NCBI GenBank assembly: GCA_029747585.1
Contig: JAPEVF010000039.1
Span: 100,397 to 159,312, forward strand
DNA length: 58,916 bases
Source of the DNA: Pleurotus djamor
Taxonomy: Eukaryota > Basidiomycota > Agaricomycetes > Agaricales > Pleurotaceae
Direction of reading: 5' to 3'
Shown here: positions 23,529-36,400 of the stretch, piece by piece
Numbering within the stretch: the first letter of the stretch is position 1
Layout: each line of letters begins with the position of its first letter
Position numbers and translations under genes: made by a program
Notes under the pieces: model-generated
Database searches by the model: none
Seen by the model: the letters and a program-made list of their open reading frames with translations, nothing else
Told to the model about the DNA's origin: nothing

Positions 23529-26500
23529 ATGTACTTTCCAACCTCTGCTGCCAGCCAACTTTCGACCGTTCCTGCACTCCCAAATATACCCCCAGAACCG
23601 CTTATCTTTCTAGCACCTAGTCCGAGGAAAGCTCTTTTTGGCACTCTATCACGGATCGGCTTGACTGTTTGGCGCGTTCGTGTATGTCTCCAGTGTACAA
23701 GTCTGCATAGATGCCTATTCAAGCTCATTGTCTGTGCTCGACTAGCCTTCCGCGGTGTTAGCATTCTTGGCGAGGACGCCTTCATCAATCATTGACCATG
23801 GGGAGAATGTAGCGTGCTATTGGTCTCCTGATGCGAGTCGAATTGTCATCCAGGTGTGTTGTTGTATAGCTCTTCGACTCTGGACACCGCTGATACCTGT
23901 GTAGACCACAGATTCATACCTTGTTCTCGTCGCTGTCGAGTATAAACCATCAGAGGCCGTCTATCAGTCTACATCATTGTCGGCAAGTGCTCAGCGAACC
24001 TTCTTGGAAGGACCTGGAGAAGGTCTTCCGCTTCAAGCCATCTCTCTCCACTTCGAAGGTGTAATCCATATCAACGGTGATTTACTCAGGTGCGTACATC
24101 GTTCAAGGCTGGAACAGACGTAGTGACGGTGCTGATATATGCTACCTAGCGTCTCACCGCGGAAACACTACGTTGTGTTCTCGACTAGCAATCCACCTGC
24201 GGTGCAACGTATACCTTGGCCGAGACACGAAGACGACGACCCAGAACGACCTACACCGCGTCAGCTCTCTCAGCATGACACATGGGTCATCAGCGATCAA
24301 GCTTTTCCATGGCTAGTTAACCCCGATGGTGAGCACCTCATATGTTTGATATATGCGCATCTATGAAAGTTTATCCCTAGTATCTATCACTAGAGTTATA
24401 TACTCTAGACCCAGTGGCATCGAGGCTTGGATAACATCGGATGGAAAGGCATACCTGGCCCGCCTACATGAACAATCCCTTGGTTCGGAGACAACAACGA
24501 GTGCTTCGGACCTAGGTAACGGGGAAGGTGGAAGCGAGGTGAGCTTATTCCGCCTATCTCATTGCATTGGTAGTTCAAGTCTACATAGCATCATCGTCGA
24601 AGGACCTCAATATCCTCCACTGATAGCACTGGCGCTCAGATGGGGTGGCAGGGAACATGCATACATGACTTCGAGATACCCAAGCGAATACAGAAGCGCC
24701 GTCTCATTGATCCTGACGAAGATGGTGACCATCCATTTGAGAAGTATGACGATCCGAGGCATGCTGTCGCTGTGGCCATTAATGCAACATTTTCATTGAT
24801 TGCAATCGGGACTCTTGGGTGAGTCTTTTGTTGTTCGTTTCTTCGGCGTAGTGATTCATTGGAGCGTAAAGCGGAGCTTTACTGTATACGAGTTTCCAAT
24901 CACAAGATGGGGATGAGCCAGTGTCTACGAGCATATCAATACCTAACTACGGCAAACAAACTGGTGCAGTCCGAGCACTCGAGTGGAGTTCTGATGGGTA
25001 TGTTCTCGCTGTTGGCTGGGAGAAGGGTTGGGGCATCTTTAGCGTTGGTGGTCGTTGTCTTGCGCATGGGTTTGGTGTCGACGATGTGGATGAGGCTAAG
25101 TGAGTTGTAGCCCATGATCACGATAGATAATTGAACAAGCTCATACTTCATTCCAGATTCCAGGACACGTTCATGGACGGTGTCTCGCATTTGGTATTTC
25201 TCTTTCATCGACGCGTTCATCCCAGCCTGGCTCATCCATCTAATAGTTCTGGACGCAAGGGAACTTTGAGTTGATGATGCTGGCTCACTCAACGCCGAAA
25301 AGTAAGNTCGTTGTGCGTATACTCAATCAACTCGATNCCTGATCTAGTGAAGAGNTCGANGGCCAGATTTTTGTGATTCCATTTGCGAAGAGTGCCACCA
25401 CTGGGCAACAGTCACCTGTATGTAAGAAGGAATGTATGTCTGTTAAAGAAAGCTTATGTTGGATAGGACAATACCCGATATGCATTCCTCCAGCTAGACG
25501 ACCGTGNCCTTGTATATCGAGGTGCCGACCAGCCAGATATGAGTGTTATCAACCCCGAGTCAGATGTATGGCAACATATCAAAGTACGTACCTTTGACAA
25601 TCCACAAGTCTGGGTCTGAAATCGTTTTTAGATCCCTCAGAGTTATCTAGCAGCAAACCGACCGATACGTTATTCCGCTTTGAGTAGCGATGGCCGGCTC
25701 ATTGCAGTTGCTGGGCGACGCGGCCTCGTCCACTACAGTTCGTCGTCTGGAAGATGGAAAACCTATACCGATGTAATGCAAGAGCAAGCCTTTGTTGTGA
25801 GAGGCGGANTGCTATGGTTCCATCATGTCTTGATTGCTGCTGTCGAAGTCGCCTCGTCCTTTCAGGTACTTCCTATCTCATCATCCATGGCTCAGTCTCA
25901 TCCCTTTTGATCAGATCCGACTGTACTCAAGAGACCTTGATCTGAGCAATCAAAACATCCTCCATAGAGAATCTCTCCCATCCCCTGTTGTCATCCTGTC
26001 CTTGGTCGATAACTCACTGCTGGTTTACTGTGCCGACAACACACTCATCCATTATCTCATTGTTCCGACGGCCGAGACTATAAAACTCCACCTTTGCGGG
26101 AGCATCACCTTCACTGGGGTCATTGCAGTGCCTAGTGCCGTACGAATGCTCAGCTGGATGATACCAGCCGCCCAGAAACGTAAGTACGTGTGCGCAATAT
26201 TTAGCAGNCAGCCGTAAACATGTTCTTCAGAGCTGGGAGANCCTGCGCTGGATCTTTCGGTAGCGACCGTCCTTATGATGGTTGGCGGACAACTTGTGCT
26301 TTTACGACCAAGGAAGGTGAGGAATTCGCTTTAGCTTTCTCGACAGTGCCTTATAATCGTGCCGGTTCCAGAATGCCGACCATGAAGTNAAATATGATAT
26401 GCAAATATTCGCGGATCGTATAGAATTTTGCTGGACGCATCTTCGTGGCATAGGCGCTTTGGAAAACTCGCTGTGGGGCTATGACGGTCAAGGGATGAGA

Positions 26501-27471
26501 GTTTGGCTCAATGCATTGTCTATTGATTCNACGAATGNCAGTGANCCCAGTGACGTCCAGATGAGTGTCAAGGAGAGCATGAATATACCGTTGGACTTCT
26601 ATCCNNTNTGTNCGTGTTGNNANTCATATACNTNTCNTTNGNCTNANGCNNGTCACAGCCGTNCTNATGGACAAGGGCATNGTCATNGGNGCAGAGAACG
26701 AGGTNGCCACAAGNTCCAACCTACCGTTTGTCATGTTTCGCCATGCGACAAGNGTACGTTTACTCTTAATACTATCTGTGCTTCCATCTTATCCCATTAC
26801 CAACANNGTCGCATCTNTTCCTTCACCATATNTTGCTTTATTTCCTCGAGGGTCGCAGTCTNAANGAAGCCGTAAATTTTGCTTCCCAATACCAAAACNT
26901 GGTNTTCTTCGCCCATGCTCTAGAAATATTGCTCCATACCGTTGTTGAAGCCGAGGCATCTGGCGATACCGGAGAAGAGGTCGCTGAATATTCCCCGGAT
27001 ACAGTTCTGCCGTTAGTCATCGAATTTCTGGACCATTTTGATGATTCCTTGGAGGTAGTTGTTGGTTGTGCTCGAAAGACAGAAGTCAACAGGTGGAGGC
27101 GTCTGTTTCATTTCGTTGGAAAACCCAAAGCCCTATTCGAAGTGAGTTCCTCCCTTTCCTTTCTCGCTGTCTTGCTCACACACAAGTAGACATGTCTCGA
27201 ATCTCAACGGTTGAAAACCGCTGGGTCATATCTCTTGGTCCTGCATAACCTTGAGCCACAGGATGAACATAGCGGCGACGCTATCCGCCTCCTCAAGCGG
27301 GCAGTACAACAAGAGGATTGGCAACTATGTGGGGAGATATTGCGCTTTTTGCATTCCATTGATGATACTGGAAATGCTCTGAGAAATGCACTATCGGAAG
27401 CTGATATCGTTAAGATTACAAATGGGTCGATAGATACTTCTCGATCTATTTCTAACGGTGCTGGGATATAG
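23529..27471 (+). CDS. RIC1: RIC1, subunit of the Ric1-Rgp1 guanine exchange factor
   Basis: With Rgp1 it activates the Golgi Rab Ypt6/Rab6 and supports endosome-to-Golgi retrograde traffic. The start at 23529 gives MYFPTSAASQLSTVPAL, as in family members (MYWPTG...). The first intron follows TVWRVR and joins PSAVLAFLARTPSSIIDHGE and CYWSPDASRIVIQ, the first propeller blade. WD-like blades continue to about 26.5 kb (GAVRALEWSSDGYVLAVGW, PQSYLAANRPIRYSALSSDG). The C-terminal RIC1 domain has LLYFLEGRS..EAVNFASQYQ, FFAHALEILLHTVVEAEA, LPLVIEFLDHFDDSLEVVVG, CARKTEVNRWRRLFHFVGKP and LKTAGSYLLVLHNLEP. Many introns. Ns cluster at 26530-26900, so that stretch is unreliable. Stop 27469-27471. Confidence 0.92.
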
Positions 27472-27528
27472 AGCCAGGATATAGACAGGTTCGATTCACT
27501 TGACTTTCGCCGGTCCGTATTGCGGTGA
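27472..27528. other. 57-bp convergent gap, RIC1 / DUF89
   Basis: Only 57 bp separate the two stop codons on opposite strands, so the two 3' UTRs must overlap or be extremely short. Confidence 0.6.
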
Positions 27529-29875
27529 TCATGCCTTAGGAATGAAGGAAATCAACGCATACCTACAACNTCGTCAGGTACCCACTTGGGAGAAANCAGA
27601 ACNGGGAACACACCTCCCATCAACCCTCCATTTCTCACCACTCTTGTCCAAGTGGTCGGCCGTAGCCTTATCCACGCCGACAACCACATCTGCTTTGTTT
27701 GTTCTGAGGCTAAGCAATGGAAATGCGCCCGCAAGGGGACCTACACACAACGTAAGTTAGGNNACGACAATATATTTNNTATTGTGNGGGTNACGCACCA
27801 ACGGCCTCTTCGAACGGTGTGTCGGCGGGCCATTTGACATCTCCTGTGAGCCTGAAATGCACGAGTNACTCTAATNCAATCATACAACAAAANAATCCGA
27901 CGCACTTGCGGTAGCTAGGAAAGGAAGGAACAANGTCAATAGCGGTTAGGGATAGGAAGGAGCAACACACTTTAGATCGCCCTGTCAACCNCGGTAAGAA
28001 AAATTTCTGTAAAAATATTACTAGCTTGAAATTTTGAAATCACCTTGAAGACCACCAAGCCACTTTCCGACAGCGAGGTCGCGAGGGATGNATCCAACGT
28101 CTTCATGTCCCAATAGGGGTAAGGNGAGGTCCAGAACTCTCCCAANGNGGAATCCTTTGAACCTCCCAATGGTGTACCGAGCGGAACGGAGAGCTTGAAG
28201 GTNCCGTCGTCGATNTATTTCTTCCACCTAGAGACCATGTGTACNAAGTTCGTAGAGTCAGTGCTAGAGCCATCGTCTTGAGCAAAGAAGGATGGCTCCA
28301 GCAANGAGGATATGGTCAAGGAGAAATCGGGAGGTGTGACGTCCGAAACAAACCAGGGGATCAGTTTAGGACTAATGAGCAGTTGAGATGGCGAGCCATG
28401 GAGCTTTTCGATACGTACTGAAAGACGACCGAAGATACGTAAGGCGTGTGTGTAACCAAGAAATCCGCGAAGACCAGATCAGTGAATAGCTACCAGATGA
28501 ATTTGCTTTGCTTTCATCATCTAGACCAGAGACGTATCACGCACCTCAAAACCAGCTGTCAGGGATTGTCATAACGATTCGCGAANAGCAGTGTGAGATA
28601 CNGATCATACCNTTATCCAGAACGAAGTCNACGCGGTCACGCTTCAGNGATTGCAACTGCTTCCATGCCGCCTCTTGATCATCTTTCAAGATAAACGCCT
28701 TGCGGGCATCTTGGGCATCTTTCCCTACAGCCTGTAGATGTTGTATATCTGANGGTGATAGATGCGTTAACAGAGATAGATCCTGNANCACAGGCATTGA
28801 GNACGCTGAGAGCTGGACCGNTAGAACGAGACGGNACCGTNGCNTTCCCCCTGTTTATTCGTCAGNANTAACCCCTANNNNTTAGGNTCCCCCTTACCAT
28901 AAACACATCTGAATCATTTCCTTGAAGAGGACCCCAANCTTTGACGGGTCAGACTCNAATGCACTACTNTCATCTTCGAGTTCCTTCATAGTNGCAGCGA
29001 NCTCTTTNGGTAGGTNAGNATTTTTCCAGANGAAATAANGAGAACAGTCGTAGATCNGTACGCACGAAGGATGGCAACTTTACTNTGTTTNAACATGTCC
29101 ATCTTCTGAGATAGAAANGGGTCAAAGNTACNCCAATTACTGGTCTGGGAGAAGTAGGACCGCAGGAGTCGATANCTAGCCGTCGGAGGTAAAGAGGCTN
29201 AGCATTAGATNGCAAATGCAGACCANGCAGAAACAAGAAACACAGACAGATAGCATCTGTGCGTCGAAATGGGTTAGATATCAGGAAGTAAGCTTACGCA
29301 TCAAGCAAGAGCCTACTCTGCAAAGAGCCAGGGAGCTGTAAACCAAGTATTCTTGCCTTTCTTCTCTAACTCCGCCAACTCGTCGTTGTAGACCTGAACA
29401 AGAGGTTCTCCGTCCTCTGGTATCGACCTAGAACAAATATANTACTCAGTAAGTTGTATCGGTATAGGCCATTTTCTTTTGGATCTGACTCTAGAGGGTG
29501 ATCCCGTCCCATATGATACTTTAACTTGCTAATCTTCTCGATGATACCNTTCGCTTCATCGATTTTACCTTGCAGTTTAGCTGAAGCCTCCGGGTCCGTG
29601 TGGCGCTGCACCTCGAGTGTGTAGTCATGATTAAGACGACAGAGCCTATCAATGATACCAGTGATAATGACAGGCCATCGTTTGATGACAGTCTCGTATC
29701 TGAACGCGAGGTTGATGTCAACTAAGGCATCGATCACTAGAAAATCCGAAGAGATGCTCACGAGAAGCTAGAACAAACCTCGATTATAAGTTCCTTTGCG
29801 CAACAGTCGTTGGTATACTGGTGCTCACCCGGTCTTATCGGTAGGATCGTGAGGGGGAAAGGGACTCTGGAACAT
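27529..29875 (-). CDS. DUF89 damage-control phosphatase (ARMT1/YMR027W type)
   Basis: A metal-dependent phosphatase family that removes damaged or excess phosphometabolites; the yeast YMR027W relative acts on sugar phosphates such as fructose 1-phosphate. The start at 29875 gives MFQSPFPPHDPTDKTG. Next are FRYETVIKRWPVIITGIIDR, ISKLKYHMGRDHPLE, TWF..PWLFAE-type sequence, and QDLSLLTHLS, then HLQAVGKDAQDARKAFILKD. The catalytic region is FVLDN followed by an intron, then LFTDLVFADFLVTHTPYVS. Further on are FKLSVPLGTPLGG, FWT.PYPYWDMKTLD, LTGDVKWPADTPFEEAVG, PLAGAFPLLSLRTNKADVVV and YALISFIPKA with stop 27529-27531. Ns are dense at 28.5-29.5 kb and hide several splice sites. Convergent with RIC1. 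Confidence 0.92.
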
Positions 29876-30196
29876 CGCGGTGATCGTAAGGAACCAGGGA
29901 GTAGTTCTAAAAGTAGCAGCCGGCTGTGCGCTGCACAACGAGTGACACAATAATTTCATATTCCCGTAACTCTTCGTATACTCTTCATCATCGGTCGTCG
30001 TCCAAAAGGCGGTCCAATCAAGTAAGACATATAGAAAGGGNAAAAANGATTATACAACTAGATACTCCAAAGAGATAAAAATTCAATGTTGTCAACAACA
30101 GGGTGGTGGACAAAAACAATTCAGCCGCAAGGGCTGAAAGGAGAAGGGAAAGATACTCGAAATCGTCGCTAAATCAAACCACTAGAAAGCGTCCAT
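29876..30196. other. intergenic region upstream of DUF89
   Basis: 321 bp between tandem minus-strand genes: the DUF89 promoter and the 3' UTR of the membrane-protein gene. A-rich at 30035-30120. Nothing else recognised. Confidence 0.4.
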
Positions 30197-32819
30197 TTAC
30201 TCGATGATCCAACGCTGCTTCCTGCCATTCCTATCGGAATTCGCCGAGTTGCTGCTTGATTGGCTGAGGTTGCGCTCCAATGAATAGTATTGAAGGGTCG
30301 TAGGGCTCGAGAGAATAGTGGAGTTCGCCTTCATTGGGGCAACGCCCTCACCACGAACAGACATACGATCGCTGTCGAGTGAAGATGCACGTGATGGTTG
30401 CCTTGTATGCACAGCAGTGGGGTAGGCCACCGAAGACATGGATGAAGCGGTCTCGAACGGCTCAGAAGATGTATCAGAGAAGCGAGGACCCATCCTGGTC
30501 CGACCAGCATAGGCCGGCGGGAACATTTGACTAGGCACGGGGACCTGTTCACCTTGGCCGAATGTGACAGACCACGTAGGAATTGGCTCTTTGTTTGAGG
30601 GGAACTCAACCTTCTCCACATCACCGTCGTATCCACCTGGACGGATGGGAACAAAGTCGTCGCCAGGCAGTGGCTCTCGGGTGTTAACTGCGATCAACAA
30701 CATAGGTTAGATCAACATCAAACACGGGAGACCACAGGTAAATTACTCACGGTAACGCGGGAGACCTTTTCCAAAGTTGCAACGACACACGATGCCCAAT
30801 ATGAAAGTGGATAGGGTAAGCACCACTGAGGCGATGGCCATCATGCTGAAGAAGCGCCAGGTAACAAAGGTCCAACGGAACGAATCAGACATGAACATGA
30901 CACCCCATCCCGCCATGTACATGACTGTCATCGCGAGGAAAATGAGCATGGGGATACGGAGTTCTCGGCGAACGGAGAACCAGCCCTAGAGTCAAAGGGA
31001 TCAGATCGAGTCGCCATGTCAAGGGATGGGAGAATATACCAAAACAAGCCATGGGAGGATGAGCTATTCAGGCGTCGACGTGAGTAAAATGAGCCAATAA
31101 TAAGAGTCTAGACCACATACGATCAATGTGATGATGAACAAGATCTCGTACAGCTTCTTGTGCGCAGCCAATCGGCCAATGACACCATTGAAAAGTTGGT
31201 CAATCCAGAGAGCAACGGTGACAACCATGAAGAACACTGAAAGTTGGATAGCAATGGACAGTGATAGAACAAACTTGTAGACGCGGTTGATGGTGAGTGA
31301 GGCACCAACGCGTTTGAAAGTTTGCCATCCAAAGAGCTGGGCAAGACGTGATGAGTGGTGAGAAGATAGGAAATTCGGGGGCATGTACCTTGATGAGTCT
31401 CCAGGTGAGGAATATTGAGAGGAAGAGGGCAACTACATTCAGGACGAGACAAGGGATTTCGGCGTTTTGGCGCTCCTCCCAATAATTAGGGAGAAGTTGG
31501 ACGTTGTTGCAGGTTCCCCGAGTGACGAGTTCGTTGAAATTGGCACGGAAATCTGCAGTATGCCAGATTTGGAATGATGCCCAACCAGTGGCCAAAACGT
31601 GTGTAAGGAGCGACGCAATACTAAGATGACTTGAGCCCAACAATCCAAAAATCGGTGGAAACCAAGGGCTTACATGTGTGGAATGGACTCGTTCAAGAGC
31701 TGAACCAACATGTGAGTACCATGTTCAATCTCAAGGTCGAAGAGTGAGGACATACAGCGACAATCGACATTCCCAAAACCCAGAATTGGAAGGCGATGAA
31801 TACTATGTCTTCACGCTTGGTGTTATTGAGACTGGAAATTAAATCGGCATTGGTGATTGCTGAAACGCCGTAGAAGACTTACACAGAGACGGGGTAGTTC
31901 AATGCCCAAAGACATGTTTTGTCCAATGAAACTTGTTCGCCATTGTGGCCCATTCCCGACAGCGTCACAACGACATTTCCCTGAGCATCGACGGCGGAGA
32001 AAATTCTGGGTTGCGTATGACGAGCAGCCAAACGGGGGGCGGGGGTTGCTTGGGGGATAGGAACCTAGAAAAGCAGTGTCAAGGTAATATCCACGAACAA
32101 TGAGCAGCAAAAAGACAAACGGCGACGGACGACTCGACATCTGAGTCGGAATCCGAGGCACTGTCAGACTCGGAGTTGGATTCATCGGATTCATCGGATG
32201 CATTCGCAAGAGCGACGACAGGGCTGGACGTGGGGCGAGCGATGACAGTCTCGGTGACGGTTGAAGTGGGACGAGCGAAGGCAGAGGTGGAGGACAAGGC
32301 GCTGACGACCGAAGCCAATGACACTGGTGCCGATGGCGTTGGTGGAATCGATTCGCTTTGAGAGACAATGGGGGATGTGACGGGTGCCGGCTGGGAGGTG
32401 GTGGCAACGTCGAATGCCGATTCTGCTCGAGAGGGGGCTCTGGTTCCGTCCCACAGAAGCTGGCAGTTGTCTGTGCTGATCTGGGAAGGAATGGTGTCGC
32501 AAAGGCTGAACTTGGAGCCTTTGAAGACGGGGAAACTATTGCTAGTCGTCCTGGCTTGTAAGACGATGTCCCAGAGGAAGGATGCGGCGGTTGCGTTGAT
32601 AGTGAAGGCTTTGGCCTGTATGGCGATTTGAACGACGAAATGAGCGAATGAGAAGAGGAAATATCCAATGGTCAGACGGGAAAAGGTAATTCTGTCTGCC
32701 TTTTAGAATGCATACGAAGTTTAGCAACTCGATCTCCCTTGAGAACCAAATCTAGGACTCACGACGAGCTTCAACTTGCCCATGATCGGTACATATTCCA
32801 TAACATCTTTAGCACGCAT
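30197..32819 (-). CDS. conserved fungal polytopic membrane protein, function unknown
   Basis: I know this as a family conserved in fungi but without an established function. The start at 32819 gives MRAKDVMEYVPIMGKLKLV; an intron then joins ADRITFSRLTIGYFLFSFAH, the first membrane segment. A soluble region follows, with DTIPSQ and a low-complexity Ser/Asp/Glu stretch (SDESDESNSESDSASDSDSD, coded near 32120-32200). Further on are ALNYPVSV, FQFWVLGMSIVALLNESIPH, THVLATGWASFQIWHTADF, CNNVQLLPNYWEERQNAEIP, ALFLSIFLTWRLIK, FGWQTFKRVGASLTINRVYK, IQLSVFFMVVTVALWIDQLF, KLYEILFIITL, MLIFLAMTVMYMAGWGVMFM and FFSMMAIASVVLTLSTFILG. About nine or ten membrane segments, then a Ser-rich cytosolic tail ending KQRWIIE. 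Stop 30197-30199. Short introns throughout. Confidence 0.85.
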
Positions 32820-33424
32820 TGTATACTGATACAAAACTGCAAAGGCAGGTGAGTGGGGACATCAGCGACCCTTTGAACAGGGCACGCACTTCGTTTCTAA
32901 GATAAAGATTGAAGCTGGAAGCTTGAAGTGTCAAGAGCCTCTGGGGCTTTGGTCTGACGTCGTCGACCGAGATGGACCAGCCTTGCAGAAGGAAAGAAAA
33001 AGAAAGGAATGAGAATGAGAGAAAGGAAGGAGTTGGTGAGCGGAGGAGGAGGAGAAAGGGAAGGAGGACCGAAGACAAGAATGAAGACCACTGCAACTGA
33101 TCGCAACATATTCCCACGCTCATAGTGGCCAAAACCTCTCGTTGTCATGGTGGCTTGGCCTGCAAATGCTATCATGTGCATTTCCCCGAGTCTCGCCTCG
33201 CGACCTTTACGCACAACACTGTTTGCAGTCTGTGCACACAGTAGATATCCTCCATTGGACGGCCTCTCGTCTCTGCCTATCACCAATCACGTCGTGAACG
33301 CGAGGGAGTCTCATGAGAACGTTTCTTGTAGAGGACCTTTCTTTCACACTCGAGGCGATGCAATTCGCAATCAGCGTGTTGGAAACATTGACAGCCGGGC
33401 AGATGGCTGGATACCACCACAATG
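32820..33424. promoter_or_regulatory. intergenic region upstream of the membrane-protein gene
   Basis: 605 bp. On the strand of the downstream gene the part at about 32985-33070 is an almost pure pyrimidine tract (read on the plus strand as GAAAGGAATGAGAATGAGAG and similar). It fits the C/T-rich stretch often found just before fungal transcription starts. The long open frames across it on the plus strand overlap TFC3 and look like shadows. Confidence 0.4.
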
Positions 33425-36400
33425 CTACACGACATACCAATGCTTTTCGTGGTCTATGAAACAGTACGTCGACTCCTCTATAGCATCATCCACATCCAAA
33501 ATCCTCCGAGCCAAGCCAAGATCGCCGCGAATGATGCGTACAAAACCGTCAGTACGCAGGGACGCCAAGACATCGTTGATTTCTTGCTTATCGTAAACTC
33601 CCCGTAATCGCCATCCCAGTTCGGCCTGTAGATACAGTAAGTCTAAGTTAATATTTCCGAGGTGTGATCACCTACTTTCGTTACGCCCGGTCTAAAGTGC
33701 ACCAGGCTTATCACAGCTCGTAGTGCCGCATCCCATACCTCTCCAACCTTGTTCCCCGAAATGTCCAGCCATCTCCTAGGTAAGACCCTCTTACCCGAGC
33801 TACCGGAAACAAGGACAGACCAAGCCCTAAGATGATGGATTGACACAACCACCGGCTTTGCATAACCCGCAACAAATGCAAGAGGAGCTGTGTTATCTGT
33901 CAATTGGTAGACAAGCTCCAGTGTATCCTTGAGCGAAAATCCTGCAAGCCGACCCTGACGACATCCAATGTCACTTCAGCACACACCAAAGAGGATAATG
34001 TCAAACAACATACCCAAAGATCAGACAAGTGTACCCCCTTCTCGCCCTGTTCATCAAGTATACCAAGGACTTTCTGAACGACATTGGCTTCCTCCTGTGA
34101 CAATGCCGACATGACCTTGTCGTGATCCCTGGCTACACAGAGCTGACAGTCCGACAGAGTTACACCAGGGTGTATCCTTCTGCATGATGCTACATCGCCA
34201 TAACGCGTCTTTCCGTGACCCACTTCGTCGGGTTCACTGCCCTCGTTATCCACGGTACCCGGAAGTTGGGGCAATGGGGTACCCTCCGAACTGAATGCCT
34301 CCGCCTCAGTACCCAGGAATCGCACATCAATGCTAGTCTCGATCTGATCGTCATCTAGGAAAAGAAGGACTGAGTAAAAATACAAGCTGGTCACCAAGCA
34401 TTCAGTTACGAACCTGCTTTCTTACTGTTCCATTCTACCTCATTTCGCGCAGCGCGGGCGGCAGATGTGTCCACTCGAAATTCGACCTGTTTTTAGAACA
34501 TGATTGGCAAATACTGAAGGCAGATGGGAGCATTTGCTTACCTTATTATCCGATACCTGCTGTAACAACGACGCCAGGTCGCCGTCCGTTCCAAGAAGCG
34601 GCCATGTTCGCCACGTAGATTCCCGCTGTAAACACACATCTTCGTCCAGCGCTATTGCATCTTGAAATGTATCAGACGCAACAGAACCCCCAAGAGCATT
34701 CTGATTGCTATTCCAAAAATACCGGGATGAAGTTTGGGACTCGAGATCAATACAAGGCTGACGTACGCATCAGCAATCTTCAGGCGTCTGCCTGGCTTCT
34801 CTTTCTTGGGATCGCGAACGTGTTTTGATAGAACACCTCGAGCAAGGAGGTTCTTGGTTACAGAGGAAACGGCTTCTTCACCAACTTCGCGTAATAGGTT
34901 CGCAGCTGCCTCAGGGTCGTACAGTTCATTAGGGGTGCCGAACACCATCTACGTCCTGTGTTAGCGACTGAACCCATGGAACAACGACAATTGCTCACCT
35001 TCGCTGCAGCCTCAGCGATCGCGCTCGTGTTCGACTCGTCCTGAAATTCGGTTGGAATTATATAGCTCTTGCAGAATGGCTGTTGGGCAAGAGCCTTTTC
35101 ACGACCTTCTTCAGCGTCCCCTTTCCACACAAAGTCCCACGATGTCGCTGCGACTGGCTGCTCCGTGACTTCAAACATCGACAAAAGATCTTCGACATTC
35201 TCTGGAAGAGTGATCGAACTCGTTTCCGTAGTGAACCCAACTCGCCTATAGATCGTCAATATCCTCGAACACGCCGATACCGGACTTCACTCACAATGCA
35301 TTCTTATCGATATGCTTGCGCAGGACCTCGATATGGTTTGGTAGATCAAAATCGGAGGCACTCTGAGGGTCGTGGTCCGGAAGCAGAGCAGTGCCCCGAT
35401 GTTGAACCCAAAATTCATACCATTTATCTTCAAGGCGTTTCAAGTACGCTTCGTTCCCAGGACTATCACGAATGTGGACCAAACGCTGACGGACGGTGTT
35501 CCTCGGAACTGATGGAAAGACTTGATCTAGCGCAGCCAAGTCCAGGCGAGGTAAATCACGACAACGGGCCTTGATGATAACTGATGCATCGCGCGCAAGT
35601 TCTTCGTAGTCGTTATCCCATTGGAAACGATGCCTCCGGCGTACTGAGCTCGGCTGAGACTCTTCTTCCTGGTCTAGACAATCGGTGACGGGTTCAGGAT
35701 ATATATACAGGAGTAACTTGGAAACACAAACCTTTCTTTCCCCTCTTCCTCTTCTTCGGGGCGGGTTTCTTGTCTTCTGGGATAGCGGGTCCTTGTTGAG
35801 CGATGAGCTCTGCGACGGTCTTTTCGGCAGGGTTCCGGATGATTGGCGGCGACAAAAATGAGCGTTCAGATGTCGACTGGGCGACTGGTACCTGTCCCGG
35901 TTTCTTTGCACGCTTCGCCAGTAGATTTGAAGCAGCCAAGGCAGCCTCTTTGAGAGTTTGCCGAATCTCTTCTTCCCACTTCTCGATGTTTTTGATGCTT
36001 ACAGCCTGAAGGAACATCTTGCGGACGGGCCGAAGTCGAACTTCTGCGGAACGATTCAATGGCTCTGGGTGAACCCTAGCAACAATGGCATCCCACCCAT
36101 TTTCGCGGTGTGCTCTCCCTTCTGCCGCCATGTCTGCGAGGAGCGCTTTATTGGCGTCATTCTCGGCCTTCTCAGCCTTCAAGCGTTCTCTTCTGAGGCG
36201 AACTTTCGTCGCCACCTTGTCATATCGTCCACGAGCATGATCAAGGAACGACTTGACGGTGTCTTCGGGCGCGGAGACGATCCATGCCAATCGAGCAATA
36301 TCTAACTCCTGAGATTCGTTGAGTAATGCCCGTTCCAAGTACTGCTTTTGATGCCACGTAAGGAAGTATCTGTCGTCCCATGATGCAGCCCGGCGAAGAG

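Noticed and set aside
31823..32668. 281-residue Pro/Ser-rich open frame on the minus strand
   Set aside because: It overlaps, in another frame, the exons of the conserved membrane protein and has the composition of a shadow frame.
33147..33596. 149-residue plus-strand open frame
   Set aside because: It runs antisense to the last exon of TFC3 and into the promoter of the next gene; no recognisable domain.
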